The notes beneath the pieces were generated by a model. That model worked only from the letters and a program-made list of their open reading frames with translations, was not told the DNA's origin and searched no databases. From Dendrocalamus latiflorus (taxonomy: Eukaryota > Streptophyta > Magnoliopsida > Poales > Poaceae): a stretch of 64,000 nt of DNA. A program made the position numbers and the translations under genes. The stretch is from the NCBI GenBank assembly GCA_017311315.1, contig CM029617.1:11869075-11933074 (forward strand). The letters run 5' to 3'. Shown one piece after another: positions 1 to 10,987 of this stretch. The stretch's first letter is position 1. The number at the start of each line of letters is the position of its first letter.

Positions 1-685
1 ATTGTTTTCAAGCTCCTTTGCCAGCGCCTGAATCTCATGAGCTTGTTCTACTGCAGAACGGTCATCGACCATCTTGTAGTCATAAAACTGCTCCATAACA
101 TACAGCTCACTGCCAGCATCGAAAACTCCAAACTTGGCCTCAAGTGCATTCCACATCTCTTTGCCCGTAGGCAAATGCATGTACACATCCACAATGTTGT
201 CCGCCAGTATGTTGACAAGTGCACCTCGAAACAAGTTATCCGCTACATTGAACTTGCGTTCGTCCTCATCAGACAGGCTCAGCGGGCTTGCCTTGTGCAA
301 CATGAAAACATTCCATGGCAGTAAACCACAGGATCGCACATGCACGCCATCTCTTAAAATTGGAACCATCAAACGGAGGGTGCGGCTTAAGCGACGAAGC
401 AAAGCCAACTACCGAAAAAGACCTATCAAGTTTTTGGATTGTTGAAGATCTAGTCAATTTTCGGCATATTTTAATCCAGAAATTTAGCATATAAAACATG
501 ATAAACAAATGTATGAGCGATCCAACAACGATGTATTCATATTCGCTAACGAACAAGCTAACAACAGCACCTATTAACTTATTCATAGCACACAGAAGCA
601 AATACACCAGAGAAGTTTTCAGTTTATACCCTCGGGCGGGGCCAGTGCCGGAGACACCGGATGCGCCGTTACCATCAGTCGACAT
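1..685 (-). pseudogene. Copia retrotransposon gag, frameshifted, cut by the window edge
   Basis: The reading starts at an ATG at 685 (MSTDGNGASGVSGTGPAR) and later gives a Copia-type Gag stretch with FDGSNFKRWR. The stretch between, about 450-640, does not look like Gag and is AT-rich. It has a GT after the first 18 residues and an AG near 450, so it may be an intron, as some grass Copia elements have one near the start of gag. A stop near 270 ends the frame. The plus-one frame continues without a break to base 1 with Gag-like text (FNVADNLFRGALVNILADN, then MHLPTGKEMWNALEAKF), so one indel has broken the gene. Gag would form the cytoplasmic particle of the element. The pol genes would lie beyond the left edge. 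Confidence 0.75.
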
Positions 686-699
686 GATGGCCTATTCGA

Positions 700-1412
700 T
701 GTAGTCGATCGAGGCGTGATGCAGGACGAGGCGTGATGCATGAAGATGTTCGCCATGCAGTCTCGCAAACAGTTCACGACCAGGAAGTAGACGACGTCAC
801 AGATTGAGCAGTCGCGCCAAAGCGCTCCCCAAAAACTTGATCGCCCGCCTACCCGTGCAAGTACACAAGCGGACGGATTTTTGGAGGCCTACTCGCCCAG
901 AATCTTTTGCGCGCAAGGTTCTGGACCAAAGATTGCAGAGAGCCGCGCAGCAGAGAATAGCCACACGGAAAAAGAAGGAAAGGGCCGGTTATGTAACTGC
1001 GCCTGGGAGCTGGAGAGACGAGCCTGGACACCATAATGGGTCCGTTACCAGTAACGGACGCCATAACCACGGTGCAATCAACACGTCCGTTACAGCCCAC
1101 TAACGCACCTTAACACGACCGTTACAATCCGCAAAAAGTTGGCCTAGCACATCACGTCCGGCCAGGCCAGTCCGTCCGACCGACCGACCGACCGCCATGG
1201 CGCGGCACGGCGACGCACGCGTGTGGCATCCCAACTGTTCTCCTCAACTTGTCTATAGGAGCACACAATTGCAACCCATTTAAGTTGAGTTAACTCCTTG
1301 TCAGTTTTCCATGTGGGACTAACCGTTATTGCACCTAGCATTAATAGTGGGTCTCGGAATTTCATTTGATTAATTGCTAAATTAAAATAGACCAAGCCCA
1401 ATTAATCCAACA
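700..1412 (-). mobile_element. LTR and leader of the Copia element
   Basis: Read on the minus strand, the LTR begins TGTTGGATTAATTGGGC at 1412 and runs toward the gag start. The segment near 1310-1320 has the AGTCCCACATGG-type string common in grass Copia LTRs. The outer edge is set by comparison with the second U2 unit: similarity between the two units begins just right of 1412. The inner LTR edge and primer-binding site are not clear, so the lower boundary is approximate. Confidence 0.6.
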
Positions 1413-1759
1413 ATACAAAGTTTTGTTGCCAACCCGCAAACCAAAAACCACGTCCGTCACAACAGGCGGGCAGGTGCACAAGCAAAAAGAATGCCCAAAC
1501 CAACATGTTTCCCGTGAAAATGCAAATCAAAACTACACAACATGTCGACGCATTATTTATTTCTTTATTTAACACGGTATGCTCTCGCGGCAAAATGCAA
1601 ATCAAAACTATGATCCACTTCCTTGAAATACCAACGTAGTTATTTCTTTATTTACTAGTATTGTGTTAAGTCTCCATTACGACTTTAAATATTAAGTTTA
1701 ATCTCGTAAAATGTAAAAGAACAAGAAAGAGAGCCGGAGGCAGCCTTCCTTTCCAACTC

Positions 1760-1782
1760 ATACCTTTCTCGGCCTTTTGGCT
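1760..1782 (+). repeat. Extra copy of the first 23 nt of U2, in the promoter of copy 1
   Basis: The 23 bases here are identical to the start of U2 (ATACCTTTCTCGG through TTTTGGCT). The preceding bases, CCAACTC, also match the bases just before the true U2 start at 1943. The equivalent place in copy 2 (about 5551-5572) has unrelated sequence between the same flanks, so this is a replacement in copy 1. It cannot make U2 because the rest of the RNA is missing. Confidence 0.85.
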
Positions 1783-1864
1783 CCTGAATACGGCCGAAAC
1801 AAGCTGTGCGCGCGCGTGGGAGAAGCGGCACGGGATAACAGAACAAAAGCGGGGCTTGCATTTA

Positions 1865-1916
1865 GTACCACATGGAGCACGCGAGCAGCAGCGCGGCGGG
1901 AGGAGCAGCTATAGAA
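1865..1916 (+). promoter_or_regulatory. U2 promoter, copy 1: USE-like box and TATA box
   Basis: GTACCACATGG at 1865-1875 matches the plant upstream sequence element RTCCCACATCG at 9 of 11 positions and lies about 70-78 nt before the RNA start. TATAGAA at 1910-1916 lies about 30 nt before it. This spacing is what plant RNA polymerase II snRNA genes use. Confidence 0.75.
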
Positions 1917-1942
1917 GGAGACGTGGTTCCCCTTCCCAACTC

Positions 1943-2138
1943 ATACCTTTCTCGGCCTTTTGGCTAAGATCAAGTGTAGTATCTGTTCTTATCAGTTTAA
2001 TATCTGATACGTGAGGCATGTGCTCACTGTGATATTAAATTTATTTGTTGTGGGGTAGGGGCCATCACGGTGGCTTGCCACTGAGCCCTTGCGTGTTGCC
2101 CAGGCGTTGCACTGTAGCCTGAGCCGGCGCACCCCAAC
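1943..2138 (+). ncRNA. U2: U2 spliceosomal snRNA, copy 1
   Basis: The RNA begins ATACCTTTCTCGGCCTTTTG and contains the branch-point recognition segment GTGTAGTATCTGTTC, the following conserved TTATCAGTTTAATATCTG, and a stem IIb-like hairpin (GTGAG/CTCAC). It ends in the stem IV region GCCTGAGCCGGCGCACC. The length, about 196 nt, is normal for plants. U2 pairs with the intron branch site in the spliceosome. The Sm-site region reads TTATTTGTTGTGG, less U-rich than the usual RAU4-6GR. Promoter elements are in place, but the upstream region carries a stray U2 5' fragment. It could be functional or a variant gene. Confidence 0.88.
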
Positions 2139-2160
2139 CAAATTAGATGTTTTAAATAGT

Positions 2161-2655
2161 TGTCTCACCATCTTTAGTATGAACTAGTTGAGTGCTCGTG
2201 CACTAGTTGAGTTGATGATGGACTGATTTTTAAGAAATGAAAAACATTGTAGCCTCCCTATTTTTTTTATTAAAAGAAGATAGAGGTAAGTCATCACTTT
2301 AGTATGTTCATCCTAACTCTTTCAATATATATGCTTTGCTCTGAAAATGCTAGTTCATAGCATACTCTAGAGGAAACAATACAAATATAGATAGCAACTA
2401 CAACAAAAGAGTCAATGGAACTGGAGGTGCTCATCATATTATGATACAAATAAACATCATATTATCATACGTAGCAATATTCGCTTAACAGGAAGCGGTC
2501 ATTGCCAATACTGAGATTCTGAGTACTTAAGTGTATGTGCAAGTGCATGCATGTGTGAGAGCAGTATATCGCCTCGCACATAAACCAATGGAGAGAGACA
2601 GTCCTTGTAAAAGTACTCACATTTCATAGAATCATCACAGCAGCCTCCAGTTCCT
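2161..2655. other. No gene seen; 3' flank of U2 copy 1
   Basis: AT-rich sequence with short unpatterned ORFs and a direct repeat around ACTAGTTGAGT near 2183-2212. I see no coding pattern, RNA gene or element end here. Confidence 0.5.
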
Positions 2656-2659
2656 ATGT

Positions 2660-4060
2660 GTGGCTACAACCATGGGCTACAATCACAGGTTACGACCACG
2701 AGCTACGTCACTGGCTACAACCGCAATGTTCGACCACAGGCTACAACCACTGGCTATGACAACCATCTTCGACCACGGGCTACAACCACAGTTTGTGACC
2801 GCTGCCTACGACAACCGTCTTTGACCACTGGCTACAACCACGGGCTACGACCTCAGGCTACGACCATGGGCTACAACCACAGGCTACGACCACCGTCTTC
2901 GACCACAAGCTACCACCATAGGCTATAACCTCAAGCTACGACCACGGTGTTCGACCACAGGCTACGACCTCAGGCAACGACCACTGGCTATGACTGCAGT
3001 GTTCGACCACTGGCTATGGCCACCATCTACGGCCACTAGCTACACACACTGGCTACAACCATGAGCCATGACCATTAGCTACAACCACGGACTACGACCA
3101 CCGTCTTCGATCACAAGCTACAACCACAGGCTTCGACCACGAGCTTCGACCATAGGCTACAACCATGAGTCCCGACCACTGGCTACGACTATGGGTTACA
3201 ACCACCGGCTATGACCACTGGCTTCGACCACAGGCTACCACCACGGGCTGTGACCACTGGCTACGACCACAGTGTTCGACCACTGGCTACAGCCACTATC
3301 TACGACTACTGGCTACAACCACCATCTACGAACACTGGCTACAACCACCATCTACGACCACTGGCTAGGCACACCATCTATGACCACGAGCCATGACCGT
3401 GAGCTACGACCACTAGCTATTACCATAGACTATGACCACCGTCTTCGACCATAGGCTACAACCACTGGCTACGACCACTGGCTACAACCACGAGCTACGA
3501 CCACTGGCTACGACCACGAGTCACGACCACAGGCTACGACCACCATCTATGACCACTAGCTACGACCACTGGCTTCAACCACCATCTATGACCACTAGCT
3601 GCGACCACTGGCTTCGACCACTAGCTACGACCACAGGCTACAACCATTGTCTTCAAGCACAGGCTACGACCACAGCTACAACCATAGGCTACGACCGCAG
3701 TGTTCGACCACTGGCCATGACCACCATCTACGACCACTAGCTATGACCACTGGCTACAACTATAGGCTATGACTATAGTCTTCGACTATTGGCTAGGACC
3801 ACAGCACCTCGACTGCATCTCCGACCACACAAGTCTTCTAGCACCGAGGTCAACTGTAGCTACGACAATTGACCATCGACCACTATAGCTACGACCACTA
3901 GCTTCGACCATAGGCTACGACCACGGGATACGACCACTGGCTACGACCATAGTGTTCGACCACTGGCTACGACCACGGGCTACAACTACAGGCTATGACC
4001 ACGGGCTACCACCACCATCTTCGACCACATGCTAGGACCACTGGCTATGCTTGCGACCAT
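2660..4060 (+). repeat. Minisatellite with a 13-bp unit
   Basis: About 105 head-to-tail copies of a unit close to NGGCTACGACCAC, with frequent variants such as GGCTACAACCAC and TCTTCGACCAC. Because 13 is not a multiple of 3, all three plus-strand frames read the same 13-residue pattern (TTGYDHWLRPLAT and relatives). Blocks also recur at a larger scale: a run around AGTGTTCGACCACTGGCTA is seen near 2997, 3271, 3692 and 3952. The array frays near 3790-3890 and ends near 4060. It is unlikely to encode a protein. Confidence 0.92.
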
Positions 4061-4133
4061 CCTAATTAATCTAATCATCATACAGGGTTTCAAATTGGCA
4101 CCTAAACAAAGAACCATAGGAATCATGCCCCAC

Positions 4134-4549
4134 CTGGTGGTTGCTGCACTGGTCGTAGGTGGCATAGGGCACGTAGGTGAGGGTGCTCGTAGAGTCCATG
4201 ATCAGCGTGAACTCCTACTGTGGCGCCCCGATGTACAGCCTCATCATGTAAAACCTAACCAACATGACAACAAGTACAAACCTCCCCGCCTCAGATCCAA
4301 TAGAGCAACAAAACAACGAGAGGGGGGTTGAGCTATACCGACCCATTGGTGAGGAGATCATCATGGAGGTGTATGTGGGCGCCGTCGCCGATCCCACGCT
4401 GGGCCGAGGCGAGCCGGCTGGCGTTGGGGTAGGAGAGCGTGAGTGGGAGCACCAGTGACGATCGCTACGGCGGTGGCGAGGAGGAGGAAGACGATGGTTG
4501 CGAGGGCCAGGAGTGAGCCGAGCCAACGACTCCAGCGACGACTCGCCAT
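4134..4549 (-). pseudogene. Aspartic protease (A1, pepsin-like) gene fragment
   Basis: Exon 1 starts at an ATG at 4549 (MASRRWSRWLGSLLALATIV), which reads as a signal peptide. The pro-segment follows, with a frameshift before the stretch HLHDDLLTNG. Exon 2 (about 4134-4254) has the acceptor GGTTAG and a donor CAG|GTGGGG, and reads YMMRLYIGAPQ, a stop, then EFTLIMDSTSTLTYVPYAT and QCSNHQ. In plant A1 proteases this region is normally YIGTPPQ, then a catalytic DSGST and YVPC. Here the Gly after Asp-Ser is replaced (DST), there is a stop, and several Cys are lost. It is a dead 5' piece of the gene. The rest of the protease is absent. Confidence 0.8.
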
Positions 4550-4887
4550 GGTCACGCCGCGCGAGGAATGGGAGGGTGGAGCCATGGAGGCCGTCGTGCC
4601 GAGGGGAGGGCTCTAGCAGTGACTCGTCATGCTTGCGCTTCTTGCGGTGACACGGCGCCATTGTGGAAGCATCACTCGGCAGGGAGTGGTCGCATCAGGG
4701 AGAGAGGGGGTATTGGGATTTGGGGGGGGGGGAGCGTGTTTGAGAGGGAGGGGTTTGAGACGGGGGAGGTTTTCTAGTCGTGGGGAGCAATTGGGGAGCC
4801 GCGTACGTGTGGAAAGGGAGATCGTGAGATCCAACTGCTATGGAGAGTCGAGAAAGAACGGACAACTATTGAGAGTCATGGGAGAAT

Positions 4888-5180
4888 AGATCTACTACCA
4901 CCAACCTCATCAATTGATCTTGCTTTACACAAACCATCAACCAATGCACGATAAGTTACAGCATTAGGTTGGAACCCAAAACCCAGAATCTTGTGAAGCA
5001 GGGCAATGGTTTCTGACACTTTCCCTGCTTTAAATCAAGCATCCATTATTGTTGTATAGATGACATTACTGGGTTTCAGACCACATTCATCCATTTTATT
5101 TAACAAATTCTTAGCCCCATCCACCTTTTGAACATTACAGAGTCCCCAAATGAGGGCGCCGTATAGTGGAATTCCAATAT
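4888..5180 (-). pseudogene. Pentatricopeptide repeat (PPR) gene fragment
   Basis: On the minus strand the text reads LYGALIWGLCNVQKVDGAKN, then LLNKMDECGLKPSNVIYTTI, MDA, a TGA stop, FKAGKVSETIALLHKILGFG, QPNAVTYRALVDGLCKA. These are consecutive 35-residue PPR units (Y..LI.GLC...; A..LL..M...G..P). PPR proteins bind organelle RNA. The TGA stands where a Cys (TGY) is usual. Only two to three repeats remain, joined on one side to the duplicated U2 unit, so it is a relic. Confidence 0.82.
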
Positions 5181-5654
5181 AACTATATTTGAGGCTGCTT
5201 GACTGCTTGTGATACAATGTTTTGTTGCCAATCCACGGAGGAAGGTGCACCCGCAAACCAAAAACCACGTCCGTCACAACAGGCGGGCAGGTGCATAAGC
5301 AAAAAGAATGCCCAAACCAACATGTTTCCCGATTTCACTGCCACCATAAACTTGTTCCTCTTTTCCCGTGAAAACGCTAGCATTGGACGCATTATTTATT
5401 TCTTTACTTAACACGGTATGCTCTCGCGGCAAAATGCAAATCAAAACTAGTATTGTGTTAAGTCTCCATTACGACTTTAAATATTAAGTTTAATCTCACA
5501 AAATGTGAAAAGAACAAGAAAGAGAGCCGGAGAGGCAGGCTTCCTTTCCAACTCTACACGGCCCGTTTGGCTCCCGAATACAGCCGAAACAAACAGCGCA
5601 CGCGCGTGGGAGAAGCAGCACGGGATAACAGAACAGAAGCGGGGCTTGCGTTTA

Positions 5655-5706
5655 GTACCACATGGAGCACGCGAGCAGCAGCTTGGCGGGAGGAGGAGCT
5701 ATAGAA
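5655..5706 (+). promoter_or_regulatory. U2 promoter, copy 2: USE-like box and TATA box
   Basis: GTACCACATGG at 5655-5665 and TATAGAA at 5700-5706 sit at the same distances from the RNA start as in copy 1. Confidence 0.75.
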
Positions 5707-5732
5707 TGAGGCGTGGTTCCCCTTCCCAACTC

Positions 5733-5928
5733 ATACCTTTCTCGGCCTTTTGGCTAAGATCAAGTGTAGTATCTGTTCTTATCAGTTTAATATTTGATAC
5801 GTGAGCTATGTGCTCACTGTGATATTAAATTTATTTGTTGTGGGGGAGGGGCCATCATGGTGGCTTGCCACTGTGCCCTTGCGTGTCGCCCAGGCATTGC
5901 ACTACAGCCTGAGATGGTGCACCCCAAC
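5733..5928 (+). ncRNA. U2: U2 spliceosomal snRNA, copy 2
   Basis: Same length as copy 1, with an identical 5' end and branch-site recognition segment. Differences are clustered: TATTTGATACGTGAGCTATG in stem II, GGGGGAGGGG after the Sm region, and GCCTGAGATGGTGC in stem IV, where copy 1 has GCCTGAGCCGGCGC. The stem IV changes weaken a conserved protein-binding hairpin. CAAATCAGAAGTTTTAA at the 3' side resembles the plant 3'-end box CA(N)3-10AGTNNAA. It could be a variant gene or an early pseudogene. Confidence 0.85.
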
Positions 5929-6229
5929 CAAATCAGAAGTTTTAAACAATTATCTCGCCATTTTTTGTGTGATAATTTTAGATGGAACCAGATCCAAACT
6001 TTGTAACTATGTTATGTTTTATTTGTACTCCTTAAAAGTGTGAGTTGGAGGTCGTTGGTCCATTCTCCCTCTACTCTCTGTAGCCGCTTGTTCTTCCTCA
6101 ACTCTTCTCGGCAATTTGATCAAATGTTCATGGCTCCTCAAACTGTTGCTTTCCAAACCGCTACACCCACTACTTTCCCCGCTTTCTTTCCCAAGTTTCC
6201 ACGCCCGTACCACCACCGCATACGCCGCA

Positions 6230-6470
6230 ATCGATCCCGTCTTTCCTCATCTCCGTCTCCCTCTTCTCCTCCCGGGCACTGCTCCTTTCCTTCTCACCAC
6301 TCCCCTCCGCGGCCTTCGCCGAGCCGCTCTTTGTCGAGGCCAAGCTGTGCCAGCAGCAGATGCTACCCAACCTCACTCACACGTAGAGGGCTATGCCTAG
6401 AATCACCTACCTCATCTCCATATCCACCGGTGACGGCGCGACGCTGCACCAGACGCTCAGGGTGCTCCAT
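6230..6470 (+). pseudogene. GlcAT14-type glucuronosyltransferase fragment, 5' part
   Basis: The text PHLRLPLLLPGTAPFLLTTP matches the stem region of plant family GT14 enzymes. After a frameshift near 6310 it gives PLFVEAKLCQQQMLPNLTHT, a TAG stop, then MPRITYLISISTGDGATLHQ and TLRVLH. GT14 enzymes are Golgi type II membrane proteins that add glucuronic acid to arabinogalactan glycans. The text resumes at 12261, after a large insertion. Frameshift and stop show it is not functional. Confidence 0.82.
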
Positions 6471-7542
6471 TGTAACATTCCAAAATTCAAGTATTCAAAA
6501 ATATGGAATTTTGAAAACTTTTCTTGCATTTTGCTGGCATTCGAATTTCTTCTGAATATTTATTTGAAACCTTTTGAGTTTTGTGGCATGCAAATTAATA
6601 ATCAGGAATAATCCCTAGTGCAAATAATGAACATGTAAACATTACAGATCATGAATTCAAAGTACCAAAATCCTAAATTCAAATTTCAAGTCAATAAAAT
6701 AAAACCAAAGGTTGGATATTCAAAATCTTTTTTATATATACACACACACACAAATCAGATACAACATTAATTTAAAAATAATAAGTCAAATATATGAAAA
6801 ACTAAAATCATATAATAAAGGAACTGTGGAAATGATAGGAATTTAGAATTTGAAATAAAACCTGAATTTTTACTTTGGGTAAATAAATATGTAAATACCT
6901 ACACATTAATAATTAATAGACAAATAAAAATAAAATATAAAAATAAAAAGGTACCAGAATAGTAGTAAGGAAGAAATAAAAGCAAAGAAATTATATATAT
7001 ATAAATGTGCATAAGAATAGTTATAAATGTATATGTCTATATATATTAAAAAAGTAAAAAGAAAAAACAAGAGAAACCATGCGGCCTGGCCTAACCGGTC
7101 CAGCCCAGCTGGCCCGCCCGCCTCCCTTTTTTCTCCTCCACTCCATCGCCTCGCTAACTCGGCCAAGGCCACAGGCCGCAGCTGCCATCAAGCCGACACC
7201 GCAGCCCGCCTCCTCCCATGGATCTCCCTTCTGACCGCCGGTCTCCAGCGCATCAAGGCTTGCGTCACCGAGCCCCACCGTAGTCCCATCGGCACCCTGC
7301 TTCCGTCGCGACAGCCTGCACATGCATCACCCCCGCGCGGTCATCACCGAGAATTGCGCGAGCTCCCACTCCCTTGCTCCGCCGCCCGTCGCATCGTCCC
7401 CGACCGTCGTCAGCAACAGTCGCTCTGCAGTGCAGTTATACCGTGTCGTCAAGTCGTGGGCAGTTGTCCTGTAGCCATGCCGAAGCAACGTCGCCGCCAT
7501 GCCCCGGCCAACTACTCCTCGATGTCAGCCCCGCCGGTCACC

Positions 7543-7550
7543 TATAAAAG
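7543..7550 (+). promoter_or_regulatory. TATA box inside the LTR
   Basis: TATAAAAG in a GC-rich stretch, the expected form of an LTR core promoter. It would start transcription near 7575. Confidence 0.5.
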
Positions 7551-10500
7551 CCACCGAAGCTACCCCGGTCCTCCCCGCACTCCACTCCTCCCTTAGCAAA
7601 CAATCGGCCTCTTGTGCCCTCATTGCCCACTGGCGCCCTCTTCTTCTCCACGGCCAACCGATGAACACGCCGTGTATTGAGGCCACGTAAGTCCGATTCC
7701 CTTCCACCGAAGCATCCTAGGAACGCGGTGAAGCTGTCCCCACCCTCCACCGAGCTCCACCGTGACTGTACATCGCCGGCGTCGAGCCTTCCCTCAGGCC
7801 ACCGCCGCCACATGTCACCGGCCCACCTCCGGCGTTCCTCGGCCCCCACCGGCACCTCCTTCGGCTTCCACTTGGCGCTGACGTCCCATTTTTCCCACCG
7901 CCGACACCTCTCCGGCTGCCCCTCGTCGGCAATCCCGCCGCCCGAGCTGCTCTGTTCTAGACTCCTGCCGCTCGGCTCTTCTACAACTCTTCTCCCTGGT
8001 ACGTCAGGTAACATAGAGAACCTGACCGGTTAGCACCGCGCGTGCTCAGTGCAGCCGCTCGCGTTCGAGTTCCCCTACCCGCAGCGTTTAGAATATTTAG
8101 GTTTTTAAATTTTTGTTTTGTTGCTAGGCCGAATGCAGCTAAGGCATATTGAGTAAGTGGGTACAAATCTTGTTTGGAGATATGCTCTCACGAAATGATA
8201 ACTTACTAAATGAAGATTTCCTAAACAATAAATTGTAAATCCTGGCATGTTAGTAAAGATTGTAGAACTAGCCACTACATGGTTTAAAACATAAATATTA
8301 ACCCTATGCCCTAACATTTAACATGCCACCATTAATCTCAGTGGTAGATTTAATTAAATAGCAATATTATGATATGACCATGTATAGCCAGATCGGCCCT
8401 AGGTAAATAGAAATTCAATTAAGATAAAATTTTGCCCTATGCTAAGAAAAGGATAAAACATCAATGTCAGTTGATTTTCAAAGTGCCTTCGATTAAAAAG
8501 ATCACACTTAGATATTAAAATATAATAGCTTTGGAACATCGGACATTGGATTAATCTCGTCACTAAATAATCTAAAGGACAAATGTAACATTATGACCAA
8601 AAGTCGCAGAAGAGTAGTAAATAAATATGCTAAAATTTACTATTAAACATCAATAAGATAATTAAATACTTCCGTACTTCCATGAATTATTGAATTAATC
8701 ATTCAGTGAATAATTCAAATAGTTAGTAAATAGAATCCCATAAAATACCATACCTTAAGTTACGAGGAATACATACGCTAAAGATAAATCTAATGTACTA
8801 AACTCTTACACCAGTCTATAGGTCTAACCCGACTCATGGAATTCCCTTGATAAATATAAAAATAATAAAACAAGTTATTAATAAAAGATCAAGTCGTCGT
8901 ATTTTGCCATCAGCTATACCTAACTATCTCCGAGTACTAAACAGAAATAATCTCATGAATATACCTTTATCATGACCCATCCTTTGACCTCCATTTTCAC
9001 AAGTTTCCCCACCATTTCCCACTTCACTTCGACCACTATGACACCGACAATACTCCGCGCCCCGTTGACCTTGCCTCAAATCATCCAAATCACCCATTAA
9101 CCCATAATAAAGCTAAGTTGAATTTATTTGGATTTTATTCAGATTTTTGAGTTATTTGCATTTATTTAGATTCAGTTGTTTAGCGCGTAATTAGAAATGG
9201 GAGTCCTGAAGAATCAAGGGATCAAGCGTGATCAAGAGCAAGGTGAAGATAAGGATCGGAAGCTCAAAACCATCGCATGAGAAAGCTTTGAGTGAGCTCA
9301 AGACCGCGGTAAACTGCGCAAGGCGAGTCAATACTTTGATCATTTTTTGCAAATTACTTTGGTTTAAATTATCAAATTGCATACTGTTATTTTATATGCA
9401 AATATACATTTAATTTAAGATTCTAGTTATATGCCCATCATTTAACTTAATTAATATTACACCTCCTTTGGAATATTTGAATATGTGAACTTTGTCACCC
9501 TAGTAAAATTATGATGGTAACCTTTCAAAAAATAAGTCTGTAATTATACGCCATGCTTAGTACTGCTTAGATACTCGGGGGCGCTGAAATGCCCCAAGCA
9601 TCATTTTTAATCATGAGAAACTAGTTTGGGAAGTCATGATGGTAATGACTGGTATATCTTGGTACGATTATTTTATGCCCCCAAAAAACCCCAAAATTGC
9701 TTATCTATCTGGGCGAATGGTTCGGGGGTACGGTGCAGCGGTGCACGAGAGTGTGATTTGTGGTAGAACCACCAAGATAACTCTAAGGATTGAATCTTGT
9801 CATGACCTCCTGTGTAAAATAAGTACAACCACAAGTCTGTAAAGTACAACTTGGCTTAGTAAATTTACCCGACCCTGAAAGTCATCATCATCGGTGGAAG
9901 AGGTGAGGTAGTGCAAGCGGCTGTCTGTGTGACGGCTTGAATGGGACACTCGTAGAAGGTGAAGTTTTCCGTGGTGGCTAATAGTGTGGGTAGTCAGCTG
10001 CTAGTTGTTCAGAGGAAGAACATCCTGCACAACGTATGGGACCCACCGCAAGTGGGAGCGACCCATAGGGTGAGATGATGGAAGGGGCGAGATGTTTTGA
10101 ACGATTACTATGATAATTTACTCAACCGCACATCTACGGAATCGTGTGGGGGCAACGAGTGAACTGTCTCTTGTGGGTAAAGTGTGCAAACTCTGTAGAG
10201 TCAAAACTATTTGAATAGCCATGCCCACGGTCAAGGGAGGACATGGGAACTTAACCAGATATAGTTCTATTTCAAAAACTTTGTGGGTGGAATTGGAAAA
10301 GTGGAGGGCAGTGGAAAGCCCTGTTTTGTGTTGCCCTGGGTGTCGGCCCAGTGATATTGTAAGCAGCTATAACGATGAAGGTCTAGCATATGGTGCAAAA
10401 ATTATGTAACGGTGGATGGAATCTGGATTGCTAATATTATTGCATTCTTTTACGCATTATGTTTCAGTTCAAACTGCCAGATCTCAGGAAATTTTTATGT

Positions 10501-10898
10501 ATTATATTTCAAATAATAACACTTCTATTCTTACAAAATAAAATATAGGGAGGAATAAATAGAGTCGTGAGTAAAGGAGATGGATGTTTGTGGTAAACAC
10601 ATAAAGATGCTGGTGGGTTTCATGTCGATCATCAAAAGGAAACGATAGTGTGAATTCTGGGAAAATAAATTGGTGGAGCCTAAATGAATAGAGTGGATAG
10701 ATGGATGAATTAAATGATTTTTGGAGAATTAGGGAGTGCGAAAGTAATTGCTAGATTACGACACTGATAAATAATAAAAATTCTTGGGAGATGTTGGCAA
10801 TAATGGAATTAATAGAATTTAATCGATTACTACATTACTAGAATTTGAATCAATTGAATTTTTGGGAATTTGGAGGTATGATAACAACTATTGGAGTA

Positions 10899-10987
10899 TA
10901 AACTTGATCAATAATATTCTTGGTGGATGTATACTAGTGAATCATAAACTTGATCGATGATATTCTTGGTGGAGGTATACTAGTGAA
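10899..10987. repeat. Tandem duplication of about 46 bp inside the LTR
   Basis: Two adjacent copies of a unit beginning ATAAACTTGATC and ending TATACTAGTGAAT, with a few changes. Confidence 0.7.

Larger units (their letters stand above)
1413..2160 (+). repeat. U2 unit, copy 1 of a duplicated segment
   Basis: This stretch matches 5206-5950 along its length with scattered differences and small indels. It includes the string AACCACGTCCGTCACAAC, the region around AATGCCCAAACCAACATG, the promoter and the U2 gene. The Copia LTR at 1412 truncates its left side. The unit spacing is about 3.8 kb, and the intervening DNA holds a minisatellite and two gene fragments. Confidence 0.85.
5206..5950 (+). 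repeat. U2 unit, copy 2 of a duplicated segment
   Basis: Matches 1413-2160. It contains a short extra piece near 5332-5366 (around TTTCACTGCCACCATAAAC) missing from copy 1, and lacks about 65 nt that copy 1 has around 1590-1655. Its left edge abuts the PPR relic. Confidence 0.85.

Noticed and set aside
2656..3740. Several plus-strand ORFs of TTGYDH-type repeats
   Set aside because: The 13-bp array opens all three frames equally, so these are by-products of a non-coding minisatellite.
7027..8033. Overlapping Pro/Arg/Ser-rich ORFs on both strands
   Set aside because: GC-rich LTR promoter region with no consistent frame or domain; a TATA box and LTR ends explain it better.
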